Origin: CAZOEL01 sp964578835
GTDB taxonomy: Bacteria; Desulfobacterota; Syntrophobacteria; Syntrophobacterales; Syntrophobacteraceae
Reading direction: 5' to 3'
Length of the DNA stretch: 64,000 bases
Assembly: GCA_964578835.1 (NCBI GenBank)
Contig: CAZOEL010000029.1
Location: 1-64,000 of the forward strand
Made by a program: the position numbers and the translations under genes. Below the pieces are notes generated by a model that worked only from the letters and a program-made list of their open reading frames with translations, did not search any database and was not told the origin of the DNA. Within the stretch, counting starts at the first letter, position 1; each line of letters opens with the position of its first letter. Below, piece after piece: positions 25,821 to 34,287 of this stretch.

Positions 25821-26846
25821 ATGCCAATACCAGGCAACCTTTTGACGACCGCCATGGCCGTAATGCCTCACAAAGACGTAGACCGCGCGCTTGAAACCGC
25901 GCTTTCCATGGATGTCCCATTTTGGCCTCAGCTGCCGCTTCTCAACTATTATGAGGACATGTACGTTCAGGCTTCGGAACACTTTCCAGGCATCATTCTG
26001 GATATGGAAAACCGCACGCTGCGATTCTCTATGGATAAGTTCGAAAATGATCTGGCGGAGTATTTCACGCATCTGGACGATCCGGGTTATTTTGACATCA
26101 GCCCTGCTTTTTCCGTAGTCTACCACCGCTTTCTCGGCATGAGCCTTTCAGATCGCCCCGCTATTCGAGGACAGCTCGAGGGACCTGTCAGCTTCGGCTT
26201 CAATATCCTCGATCAGGACAAACGCCCTATCATCTTCAATGACGACGTCCGGCCTTTTATGCTGGAATTCATGGCCCGTCGAGTGAATGTCCAGCTGGAT
26301 CGATTGAAGCAGTTGAACCCGAACGCATTCATGTTCGTCGACGAACCCGGCCTCCAGTTCGTCTTCAGCGCTCTGTCCGGCTACGGAGACGTTGCAGCAA
26401 AACGCGATATGGAAGGTTTTTTCGCCCTGATCGAGCGTCCCCGCGGCGTTCATCTATGCGGCAAACCGGATTGGGATTTTCTTCTCTCGCTAGATTTGGA
26501 CGTTCTGTCCCTCGATATGTACTCAAATGGGGAGGTGTTCGTTTCTTACGTGGATTCGATTCGGAAATTCCTGGATAAAGGAGGCGTGCTCATTTGGGGA
26601 ATGGTTCCCACTAATTTCGAGCCATTCTCCCGGGAAGGAATCCCATCTCTCGAGAAGAGGCTCAAAGAGTTATGGGAAACTCTGGCAAAAAAGGGGATAG
26701 ATAGAGATTTCCTGTTGTCTCGAAGCATGCTTTCCCCTGCTACCTGCTGCCTGGTGAATCCGGACGGCGAGCGGACGGTCGAGGCCGCATTCGCCACTGT
26801 AAAGGAGCTTTCCGAAAGATTGCGCAGCCATTATGGACTGGACTGA
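25821..26846 (+). CDS. MetE/UroD-superfamily methyltransferase (core-MetE-like)
   Basis: 341 residues, matching only the C-terminal barrel of cobalamin-independent methionine synthase. DVPFWPQLPLLNYYEDM near the start, FMFVDEPGLQFVFSAL, VHLCGKPDW (His and Cys of the zinc site) and SPATCCLVNPDGERT (third Cys) are visible. The zinc-site Glu of MetE (VITIET region) seems to be Asp in VLSLDMYSN. Stand-alone proteins of this kind include folate-independent methionine synthases (Mes families) that take methyl from corrinoid proteins, and other corrinoid methyltransferases. AGAGGAAATCC precedes the ATG. Substrate cannot be set from sequence. Confidence 0.8.
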   Translation: MPIPGNLLTTAMAVMPHKDVDRALETALSMDVPFWPQLPLLNYYEDMYVQASEHFPGIILDMENRTLRFSMDKFENDLAEYFTHLDDPGYFDISPAFSVVYHRFLGMSLSDRPAIRGQLEGPVSFGFNILDQDKRPIIFNDDVRPFMLEFMARRVNVQLDRLKQLNPNAFMFVDEPGLQFVFSALSGYGDVAAKRDMEGFFALIERPRGVHLCGKPDWDFLLSLDLDVLSLDMYSNGEVFVSYVDSIRKFLDKGGVLIWGMVPTNFEPFSREGIPSLEKRLKELWETLAKKGIDRDFLLSRSMLSPATCCLVNPDGERTVEAAFATVKELSERLRSHYGLD

Positions 26847-26861
26847 ATCATCTTGATATGC

Positions 26862-26909
26862 CCGAAAGCCGCAGAGCAGGCGTCAAAGGCCTGCTCCGGC
26901 GCTTTTCGG
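26862..26909. terminator. Convergent terminator hairpin
   Basis: GAGCAGGC (26874-26881), loop, GCCTGCTC (26889-26896), with further outer pairing between CGAAAGCCG and CGGCGCTTTTCG. It lies between the MetE-like gene and the converging malic enzyme gene and could stop both. Confidence 0.65.
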
Positions 26910-26925
26910 AGAGAAAGAGCGGATC

Positions 26926-29184
26926 CTAACGTTCCTGGACTTCGATTACGGCCAAGGTGGTCGTGTTCACGATATCCTCTACATCGCAATCTCGCTGTAG
27001 CACGTTGATGGACTTGCTTGTTCCCATGAGAATGGGGCCAATGGCCTTGGCTCCGCCCAGCCGCGCCATGAGATGGTATGCGATGTTTCCCGCCTCGAGA
27101 GATGGAAAAATCAGAACATTCGCCTTTTCCCTCAATGAGTTGAAATCATAAACGGAATTGAGAATTTCGGGAACGACGGCTGTATCGGCCGCCATTTCCC
27201 CGTCTATTCTGAGGTCGGGTCGCCGCTGTTTTACGATCTGAGTCGCTCTGCTCACCTTTTCAGTGAGCGGATGCCGCGAGCTGCCGAAATTGCTGAAGGA
27301 GAGCATGGCGATTCGAGGCTCGATATCGAGCTGTTTGACGGTATCGGCCGTGCAGATGGCAATCTCCGCCAGTTGTTCTGCGGTCGGTTCGATATTAACC
27401 GTCGTATCGGCAAAGAACATCACATCCTTTGGAAACACCATCATGTAGAGCCCGGCAAGGACAGAGGTCTTCTTTTCAAGCGGAAGCGTTTGGAGAGCAG
27501 GCCTGATGGTATCCGGGTAATGCTGGTTGACGCCTCCCACGAGTCCGTCCGCATCGCCCATCTTCACCATCATGGCTCCAAAATAATTCGGATTCGTGCA
27601 CATGAGGTGCGCAGCCTCGCTGCAGGTGACGCCCTTGCGGCAACGAAGCTTGTAGAACTCCGACACATACTCCTGCATTCGGTCAAACCGCCTCGGATTG
27701 ACAATCATCGCACCCTGCAAATCCAGGTGGAGCTCATGGCAGAGCGCCTCGATTTCAACCTGATCGCCCAGAAGAATGGGCTTCGCAATGCCTTCATCAA
27801 GGATAATCTGGCAGGCCCGAAGGATTTTCGGGTCGACTCCGTCGAGAAAAACAATGCGCTTGGGAGCGCGTTTCGCTTTCTGAATGATCCGGCGCATGAC
27901 TTCCTGCGAGTAGCCCAGGCGGCTTATCAGATTATCTCTGTAAGCGTCCCAGTCCGATATGGGCTTTCCAGCCACTCCAGTTTCAACGGCAGCCTTGGCG
28001 ACAGCCGTGGATTCCCATATCAATACGCGTTGATCAAAGGGCTTGGGAATTATGTACTGCGGTCCAAAGGTGAGGCTCTGTCCTCCATAAGCTTTGATCA
28101 CGGAATCCGGCACGTCCTCCCTGGCGAGATTGGCCAGGGCGTGCACCGCAGCTATTTTCATCGCATCGTTGATAGCGCGCGCATTGACATCCAGGGCGCC
28201 TCTAAAAATAAACGGGAAGCCGAGCACGTTGTTCACCTGGTTTGGATAATCGGAGCGGCCCGTAGCCATGATCAAATCATCCCGAACGCTCCTCGCCTCG
28301 TCATAGCCAATTTCAGGGTCGGGATTGGCCATCGCGAAAACTATCGGCTTATCCGCCATGCTTTTAACCATCTCTTTGGTTACAAGACCTTCGACGGAAA
28401 CCCCTGCGAACACATCCGCGCCTTTCATGACCTGGGCCAGCGTCATCGGCTCATCCCCGTTAGCGAGGCGCTCTTTGTAACGATTCATGCCGTTGGTGCG
28501 GCCCTTGTACACCAGGCCCTTGGAATCGACCAGATAAAGATTTTCTCTCCTGACGCCCAGCCTTATGTAGAGCTCGGCGCATGCAATGCCCGCTGCGCCG
28601 GCTCCCGAAAAGACGACTTTCACATCTTCTATCTTCTTGTTCTGGATCTCCAGAGCATTCAACAGAGCGGCTCCGGATATGATGGCGGTCCCGTGTTGGT
28701 CATCGTGGAAAACGGGTATGTTCATGCACTCCTTCAAACGCTCTTCAATGTAGAAGCACTCTGGAGCTTTGATATCTTCGAGATTGATGCCGCCAAAAGT
28801 CGGCTCGAGGAGCTTGACTACCTTGATGATTTCATCGGGGTCGGTCGTACCGAGCTCGATATCGAACACATCGATGTCTGCAAATCGTTTGAATAGAACA
28901 CCTTTTCCTTCCATGACGGGCTTGCCCGCCAAAGGGCCGATATGACCCAACCCGAGCACAGCAGTGCCATTCGTGACTACAGCGACCAGATTCCCCTTCG
29001 CAGTGTACTCATATGCCTTCTCGGGGTTCTTTTCAATTTCTCGACATGGCTCGGCGACTCCCGGAGTGTACGCCATCGCCAACTCTCGTTGAGTCATGCA
29101 AGGTTTGGTGGACTTGATTTCTATTTTACCGGCTCGTCCGTCACGGTGATACTGTAACGCGTCTTCTTTACGTATCTTTTCCAT
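26926..29184 (-). CDS. maeB: NADP-dependent malic enzyme with phosphotransacetylase domain
   Basis: 752 residues, the standard size of MaeB. Residues 1-425: malic enzyme, with MAYTPGVAEPC, NGTAVLGLGHIGPLAGKPVMEGK, FHDDQHGTAI, the NAD(P) fold VVFSGAGAAGIACAELY and AMANPDPEI. Residues 430-752: a phosphotransacetylase-like domain (KAKRAPKRIVFLDG, MKMGDADGLVGG, ANVLIFPSLEAGNIAYHL), usually regulatory and binding acetyl-CoA rather than catalytic. It turns malate into pyruvate, CO2 and NADPH. GGAGGCC precedes the ATG. A single-gene unit. Confidence 0.93.
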   Translation of the reverse strand: MEKIRKEDALQYHRDGRAGKIEIKSTKPCMTQRELAMAYTPGVAEPCREIEKNPEKAYEYTAKGNLVAVVTNGTAVLGLGHIGPLAGKPVMEGKGVLFKRFADIDVFDIELGTTDPDEIIKVVKLLEPTFGGINLEDIKAPECFYIEERLKECMNIPVFHDDQHGTAIISGAALLNALEIQNKKIEDVKVVFSGAGAAGIACAELYIRLGVRRENLYLVDSKGLVYKGRTNGMNRYKERLANGDEPMTLAQVMKGADVFAGVSVEGLVTKEMVKSMADKPIVFAMANPDPEIGYDEARSVRDDLIMATGRSDYPNQVNNVLGFPFIFRGALDVNARAINDAMKIAAVHALANLAREDVPDSVIKAYGGQSLTFGPQYIIPKPFDQRVLIWESTAVAKAAVETGVAGKPISDWDAYRDNLISRLGYSQEVMRRIIQKAKRAPKRIVFLDGVDPKILRACQIILDEGIAKPILLGDQVEIEALCHELHLDLQGAMIVNPRRFDRMQEYVSEFYKLRCRKGVTCSEAAHLMCTNPNYFGAMMVKMGDADGLVGGVNQHYPDTIRPALQTLPLEKKTSVLAGLYMMVFPKDVMFFADTTVNIEPTAEQLAEIAICTADTVKQLDIEPRIAMLSFSNFGSSRHPLTEKVSRATQIVKQRRPDLRIDGEMAADTAVVPEILNSVYDFNSLREKANVLIFPSLEAGNIAYHLMARLGGAKAIGPILMGTSKSINVLQRDCDVEDIVNTTTLAVIEVQER

Positions 29185-29384
29185 TAGGCCTCCAACTAGA
29201 GAGTCTTGCTAATAGTGGCATAAATGGCTCACGCCCTTTCAGTGACGAAAACCTGGCCGCGCCCAACTTCAAAGCATCATCTTTGGTTACTGAGAATTGG
29301 ACTTGGACAAAATTATAACATGATAGATTCTTAATGTTTTTTATTTTTTCACAATGAAGCAAAGGGCGAAGGACAGAATACGCT

Positions 29385-29412
29385 TTGACACAATCCCGGA
29401 AATTGTTATGCT
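29385..29412 (+). promoter_or_regulatory. Sigma-70-type promoter for the DUF166 gene
   Basis: TTGACA, 16 bases, TATGCT, about 100 bases upstream of the DUF166 start and reading toward it. The rest of the 327-base gap 29185-29511 is AT-rich and holds no gene; the malic enzyme promoter should be at its left side. Confidence 0.5.
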
Positions 29413-29511
29413 TTATGGCGCTCATACAACCGGAGTCGATTCGTTCACATGAAGAAAACCTTGGAATAGCGCAAGCCAATAGCGGACACTCGAATATCTG
29501 AAGGGATACCT

Positions 29512-30222
29512 ATGATTGAGCTGAATTCCTGCGCTAAAAGCCTATCGGATGATTGCAATGAAGATCGGGCGATGGAAGCTCAGAAGATTTTGGTTTTTCA
29601 ACAATCCGGCAGTGGAGAAAACAAAATCAAGGGAATCAGGCAGTATGGAGGCGATGATTTCGTTCTGGAGACTTTTTGCATCGATGCAGCGCTCCCATCC
29701 ATCATTGACGACTCTACCGACTATCTGCCCAAAGAGATCCGGGCAGCCCTGGTTTTGGACTACCTCAAGCACCCGGATCTGTCTCACGATCTGGGAGTGC
29801 TTTGCAGCAAGAACGGCGTGCCCATAGTGGCGTCTGGAAAGAAGTGGCGCATCGAAGGGGTTCTGACCCCTCCCACCTGATGTGGCCTTCCCAGACTGGA
29901 TTGCCTGGGCCGGTACGGCGAGAAGTTCGGCTCGCCGGAGTTGTCTATTGAGATCGTAGGTGGAAGAGTCGTTAAGATCGAGGTGCTGCGGGGCGCTCCC
30001 TGCGGAGCCACATGGGAAGCGGCTGCGCACATTGTGGGGCTTTCAGCGGAAGAAGCGCCTATCGCAATAGGTCTTCAGACGCAGTTCTTTTGCTCTGCAG
30101 ACCCGGCCGGATGGGATCCCCTCTATGGAAAAAGCCCCGTCCATTTTGCAGGTGAAGTCCACAAGGCCGCGGTCAAACGAGCGCTGGCGAGATATCGAGT
30201 TCGAGGAGAAGCGGACGACTAA
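29512..30222 (+). CDS. DUF166 family protein, probable selenoprotein (in-frame TGA)
   Basis: Two halves of one DUF166-like protein lie in the same frame and are separated only by TGA at 29878-29880. Read through, the product is 236 residues: residues 21-122 (KILVFQQSGSGENKIKGI, VLDYLKHPDLSHDLG, EGVLTPPT), residue 123 the TGA, then CGLPRLDCLGRYGEKFG and EVLRGAPCGATWEAAAHIVG. TGA thus stands directly before a Cys codon in what I recall as a Cys-rich position of the family, so selenocysteine in a U-C pair is likely. CCCAG/CTGGG (29890-29894, 29905-29909) with a 10-base loop is a candidate SECIS. The function of DUF166 is unknown. A nonsense mutation is the main alternative. A Sigma-70 promoter lies upstream and a terminator downstream. 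Confidence 0.75.
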
Positions 30223-30252
30223 CCCTTGTCGCGCGACTTCTTTCCCATCATC

Positions 30253-30289
30253 GTGCGGACGGGAGCAGTGCACCTGTCCGCACATTTTT
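30253..30289 (+). terminator. Rho-independent terminator after DUF166 gene
   Basis: GTGCGGAC (30253-30260), 15-base loop, GTCCGCAC (30276-30283), then ATTTTTG. It lies 30 bases past the end of the second half of the DUF166 frame and not after the TGA, which suggests that the transcript covers both halves. Confidence 0.75.
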
Positions 30290-30472
30290 GTCGGCCTTTG
30301 AAGCCCTTATTCTCGACAAAGCGCAGAGAGAGCCGTATTGACGCTGCTCGACAAGCTCAATGAGGGGAAAAGAGACGAATCCGCACAGGCTCCACCGACG
30401 CATGAACAAGATCGATGATCCTTTAGTCAACGCACCCCAGCTCTTCTCTGCTGATCAATCCACTTAGCCTCA

Positions 30473-30766
30473 CTATACATCGTACAGCTCAAGAGAGCCT
30501 TCATCGGTCTTGTAAAAGAGATACACGCTTTGATGAGGACGGCGACAAAATTTCGCCAGAAGAAGAGGATCATAAGATGCAAACACTACTGCCGACAAAA
30601 AGGGCGAGCCCTCCAATAGCTTCTCCACCTGATCTTTTTTGAGTCCACCACGCGGAATATCGGAAAGCTCCCACTCGTCAACGTCAAGAAATCGGTCCAG
30701 CAATTCTCTATGCTTAGACGTAAGGCATTGTCCTTTGGCGATGAAAACCGGCACCGGCCTTTCCAT
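30473..30766 (-). CDS. Small protein of unknown function
   Basis: 97 residues from MERPVPVFIAKGQ. The ATG is supported by AAGGAGGA seven bases upstream; a start 11 codons earlier lacks a site. GQCLTSKHRELLDRFLDVDEW and LSAVVFASYDPLLLAKFCRRP suggest a mixed alpha/beta fold. I do not recognise the family. Likely its own transcript. Confidence 0.65.
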   Translation of the reverse strand: MERPVPVFIAKGQCLTSKHRELLDRFLDVDEWELSDIPRGGLKKDQVEKLLEGSPFLSAVVFASYDPLLLAKFCRRPHQSVYLFYKTDEGSLELYDV

Positions 30767-31092
30767 GGATCTTTCCTCCTTACAAACAGGTAAGTTCAAA
30801 GGCGCTGCAGAACGGATAAGTTATTTGCCCAATATAAGCATCTTAATTGTGTAATGCGCTCTCCTTCATTTTTTTGCCGATTTTCTCAAATGCGTGAATC
30901 CTGGTGCTGAGCCGACAAACTGAATCAAAGTTGCTTCCAAAACCCAATGCCTTATCTTCTAGATAGTTATATAATATTAGAGAAATTTTCTTCTCTACCA
31001 GGCAGGAAGCGGAGCATAAAGGTGAGAGCCTGCCTTGGACGCGCCAACCAAAGCAAGAGCAGGCCGGAACATATGAAGTGGAGGTTTTTCGA
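30767..31092. other. Divergent intergenic region
   Basis: 326 bases between two unknown genes reading apart. TATAAT at 30970-30975 lies in an AT-rich stretch, but no good -35 is found 16-18 bases upstream. An AGAGAA/TTCTCT dyad follows it. No gene or RNA is recognised. Confidence 0.35.
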
Positions 31093-31665
31093 ATGAAAGA
31101 GAAGAATGAAATTCTATATGAATACGTAAGCGATATGCTGGGAGTGGAAAAGCATACGCTCGAGGCCATAGAGCGGCAGACGCGCGATGAGCGGGTAAAA
31201 GAGTATAGAGAAGCCTATGAGCTTCTCATGAAGATCGAGACATCTCTCACCATGCACACGATCGCTTTGGAGAGATATCTATCAACGCTCGATGGAGGCC
31301 CGGAATCGTTGTTGAAAAAAGCCGCAACCACAGCGCTCGGGGCTGTTGCCGGATTTTACAGCAAAGTTCGAGCGGAGGATCCCGTATCGAGAAATCTTCG
31401 AGACGATTATACTGCGCTCAGTCTGGCCGCAATCAGTTACACTATGCTCCATACTACCGGATGCGCGCTCAACGAACCGCAGATTTCCGAGATCGCCCTT
31501 AGACATCTCAATGAGATCACACCCTTTATAGCTTCCTTGAGCAGACTGATCCCGATTGTCGTAGCGGAAGAGCTTTCAAAAGAAGGCAAGCTGTCTTATC
31601 CTTCGGCAGCGCAGGAAGCCCTGACGAATACTCAAAGAGCTTGGAGCCACGAGGTAATCGGCTAG
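31093..31665 (+). CDS. Helical protein of unknown function, possibly ferritin-like
   Basis: 190 residues from MKEKNEILYEYVSDML; TGGAGG lies eight bases upstream. The sequence looks all-helical with four long helices: residues 4-30, 36-60, 95-125 and 138-170, with KHTLEAIERQTRDERVKEY in the first half and a KAATTALGAVAGFYSKVRAED linker. That layout and size recall DUF892/YciE or other ferritin-like four-helix proteins, but the E-x-x-H metal pattern is not clearly present, so the label is only a suggestion. Confidence 0.65.
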   Translation: MKEKNEILYEYVSDMLGVEKHTLEAIERQTRDERVKEYREAYELLMKIETSLTMHTIALERYLSTLDGGPESLLKKAATTALGAVAGFYSKVRAEDPVSRNLRDDYTALSLAAISYTMLHTTGCALNEPQISEIALRHLNEITPFIASLSRLIPIVVAEELSKEGKLSYPSAAQEALTNTQRAWSHEVIG

Positions 31666-31866
31666 GATAAACGGCAGGAGAATCAACTGGTTTGCAGGGG
31701 ATGGCCGCTTTTCGCCTTCATGGCTTTTTCCTGGTTTATTTGCTTGTATCTGCAATTCTGGGAAAAGCCGGTCGAAAGCATGCTTCATCAGAATATTGCA
31801 GGAAGCGCTTTTTGCGCGGATCGAACGATTGGTTATCTCTAGGAAAGCAGTCCAAAATCCGAGCAC

Positions 31867-31907
31867 AAAAAAGGGCGGGTAAACAGAAGGTTCACCCGCC
31901 CTTTTTT
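31867..31907. terminator. Bidirectional terminator
   Basis: AAAAAAGGGCGGGT (31867-31880) pairs perfectly with ACCCGCCCTTTTTT (31894-31907). It separates the helical unknown protein from the converging wbpA gene and marks the left border of the polysaccharide locus. Confidence 0.9.
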
Positions 31908-31930
31908 CATTATTTCCCGCTTGATTGCGA

Positions 31931-33238
31931 TTAAGCCCTGAAGATGTGTTGATTGTCAGCCGTGTACACGCCTCGAGCGTCTACGATGAGTTGAGCATTG
32001 GATCTGATGGCTTCCCAGTCGAATAGATCGTGCTGTGTGACCACGAGAACGCAGTCGAAGCCTTTCAACGCCTCTGGTGTTGGATCAACGCTCTTGAGGT
32101 CGAAGTAATGCTCTCTCATCTTTGGAAACACGGGAATATGCGGGTCTGAGTAGGCAATGTCGGCGCCACAATCGCGAAGTTTTTCCATAATAATAACGCT
32201 GGGCGACTCTCTCGGGTCATCGACATTCTTCTTGTAGGCAAGCCCCAGCACCAGGACCTTCGCGCCCTTGAGAGCCTTTTGCCGGCTGTTCAGAGCATAC
32301 ATTACCCGTGAAACCACATAGTCCGGCATTCCGGTATTTACCTCTCCGGCAAGCTCGATAAACTTCGTGGCAAGCCCGTATTCTCTCGCCTTCCACGTGA
32401 GATAGAAAGGGTCTATCGGAATGCAATGGCCTCCCAGCCCTGGTCCGGGATAGAAAGGCAAGAACCCGAAGGGCTTCGATGAAGCAGCTCTTATTACTTC
32501 GAAAATATCCATGCCCATCTTCTCGGCCACTAGCTTCAGTTCATTGACCAGAGCGATATTCACAGCCCGGAAAGTATTTTCGAGGATTTTGGTCATCTCC
32601 GCAACCTTGGTCGAAGTGACGGGAATCACCTGGTCGATCACTTTCCCGTAAAGCGCCATTCCGACCTCGCTACAGGCTGAGGTCGATCCGCCGCAGACCT
32701 TGGGTATGGAGCGGGTGCAGAAGCTGGGATTTCCGGGATCTTCCCGCTCGGGAGAATAAACGAGGAAAAAATCGTCGCCGATCCGCCAACCTGCCTTCTC
32801 GAGCCGCAATCTTAGCTCTTCTTCCGTGGTCCCGGGGTAGGTCGTGCTTTCCAAGGAAAGAACCTGGCCGGCGCGCAGATGAGGAAGCACGGTTTCAACA
32901 GAATTGATAATAAAAGAGAGGTCCGGCTCCCGGTATTTATTGAGTGGCGTGGGCACGCACAAAATGATGGCGTCGACTTCAGGAACGCGGGAATAGTCTG
33001 TCGTCGCCTCGAAAAGAGAGGAATCGACGGCCCCTTTGATGCTCTCTTTCGGGATGTGAGCGATATAGCTCTTGCCGGCCATCAGAAGGTCGACTTTCTG
33101 AGGATCGACATCGAATCCCAAGACTCTATACCCAACTTCGATATAACGAAGAGCCAACGGCAAGCCTACATAACCAAGGCCAATAATTCCGATAACAGCT
33201 GACTTGTTGTTCAACCTCTCAATGAGCTCAACCTTCAT
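31931..33238 (-). CDS. wbpA: UDP-N-acetyl-D-glucosamine 6-dehydrogenase
   Basis: 435 residues, very like Pseudomonas WbpA: IGIIGLGYVGLPLALRYIEV (NAD site), CVPTPLNKYREPDLS, SLESTTYPGTTEEELR, VYSPEREDPGNP, KPFGFLPFYPGPGLGGHCIP with the catalytic Cys, and GLAYKKNVDDPRESPS. It oxidises the sugar C6 twice to give UDP-GlcNAcA, the entry to 2,3-diacetamido uronic acids. The later Wbp enzymes (WbpB, D, E, I) are not in the window. Last gene of a wbpA-rmlA-rmlB run read leftward, with short gaps of 24 and 71 bases. Confidence 0.9.
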   Translation of the reverse strand: MKVELIERLNNKSAVIGIIGLGYVGLPLALRYIEVGYRVLGFDVDPQKVDLLMAGKSYIAHIPKESIKGAVDSSLFEATTDYSRVPEVDAIILCVPTPLNKYREPDLSFIINSVETVLPHLRAGQVLSLESTTYPGTTEEELRLRLEKAGWRIGDDFFLVYSPEREDPGNPSFCTRSIPKVCGGSTSACSEVGMALYGKVIDQVIPVTSTKVAEMTKILENTFRAVNIALVNELKLVAEKMGMDIFEVIRAASSKPFGFLPFYPGPGLGGHCIPIDPFYLTWKAREYGLATKFIELAGEVNTGMPDYVVSRVMYALNSRQKALKGAKVLVLGLAYKKNVDDPRESPSVIIMEKLRDCGADIAYSDPHIPVFPKMREHYFDLKSVDPTPEALKGFDCVLVVTQHDLFDWEAIRSNAQLIVDARGVYTADNQHIFRA

Positions 33239-33262
33239 TCTCGCCTGATCTCCTTTTTAATG

Positions 33263-34216
33263 TTACCCTTTATGGAAAAATTTCGAATTGATTGTCCTGG
33301 GGCTCAGTCCATCCTCCACCATTTTGAGAAGATACTGGCCATAGCTGTTCTTTTTCAAAGGCTCGGCCAGGGAGCGCACTTCATCGGGACCTATATAGCC
33401 CATTCTGTAAGCCACTTCTTCTATGCACGAGACTTTCAACCCCTGGCGCTTTTCGATCGTTTCGATGAAACAGCTGGCCTCGATCAACGAATCATGAGTG
33501 CCCGTATCGAGCCAGGCGAACCCTCTGCCAAGAACCTCCACGGCCAACGCGCCGCGATTCAAATATTCCCGATTAACATCGGTGATCTCAAGCTCTCCTC
33601 GAGCTGAAGGCTTGAGGTTGGATGCTATATCGATCACGTCATTGTCATAAAAGTACAAGCCCGGAATCGCATAGGGAGACTTAGGCCTGGAGGGTTTCTC
33701 TTCGATGCTCAGGACCCTTCCCGTTTCGTCGAAGTCAACGATTCCATACCTCTCCGGGTCTCGGACCCAGTAGCCAAAGATGAGCGCGCCTGTATCCATT
33801 TGAACGGCCTTGCGAAGAACGCCTTGAAAACCATGGCCGTAAAAGATGTTGTCGCCAAGGATCAGGCACACCCGGTCCTTTCCAATGAACTCCCTGCCGA
33901 TGATAAACGCCTGCGCCAGCCCTTCGGGACGAGGCTGTTCAGCAAAAGAGAGCCTAAGACCCCACTGGCTCCCATTTCCGAGCAGGGTGATAAAACGCGG
34001 GAGATCCTCTGGGGTGGATATTATCAGGATGTCGCGAATCCCCGCCAGCATGAGGACCGAAAGCGGATAATAAATCATCGGCTTGTCGTAGACCGGGAGG
34101 AGCTGTTTGCTGACCACCTGCGTGATTGGATAGAGCCGGGTGCCGCTTCCCCCCGCGAGGATAACGCCCTTCCAGGACTGCTGAGCGTTTGCTTCTTCCG
34201 TTGTGAATTCAACCAT
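33263..34216 (-). CDS. rmlA: Glucose-1-phosphate thymidylyltransferase
   Basis: 317 residues; the N-terminal 20 or so are an extra tail before the usual start. KGVILAGGSGTRLYPITQVVSKQLLPVYDKP is the nucleotidyl-transfer signature (given here as the consecutive pieces GVILAGGSGTRLYP and SKQLLPVYDKP), followed by YYPLSVLMLAGI, LILGDNIFYGHGF and GFAWLDTGTHDSL. It makes dTDP-glucose, the first step to dTDP-L-rhamnose. AAGGAG lies nine bases upstream of the ATG. Between rmlB and wbpA on the same strand. Confidence 0.93.
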   Translation of the reverse strand: MVEFTTEEANAQQSWKGVILAGGSGTRLYPITQVVSKQLLPVYDKPMIYYPLSVLMLAGIRDILIISTPEDLPRFITLLGNGSQWGLRLSFAEQPRPEGLAQAFIIGREFIGKDRVCLILGDNIFYGHGFQGVLRKAVQMDTGALIFGYWVRDPERYGIVDFDETGRVLSIEEKPSRPKSPYAIPGLYFYDNDVIDIASNLKPSARGELEITDVNREYLNRGALAVEVLGRGFAWLDTGTHDSLIEASCFIETIEKRQGLKVSCIEEVAYRMGYIGPDEVRSLAEPLKKNSYGQYLLKMVEDGLSPRTINSKFFHKG

Positions 34217-34287
34217 CTCTAGATCTCCTTGACTATTGCGCCAGAAAAATTAAACCGGCAAATGCGGCTCACGCTCACTTGCGCGCT

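Noticed and set aside
27271..28896. Plus-strand open frame of 541 codons opposite malic enzyme
   Set aside because: Antisense shadow of maeB with no recognisable motif.
31692..31934. 80-codon plus-strand frame before the terminator
   Set aside because: It runs across a perfect bidirectional terminator and has no family features.
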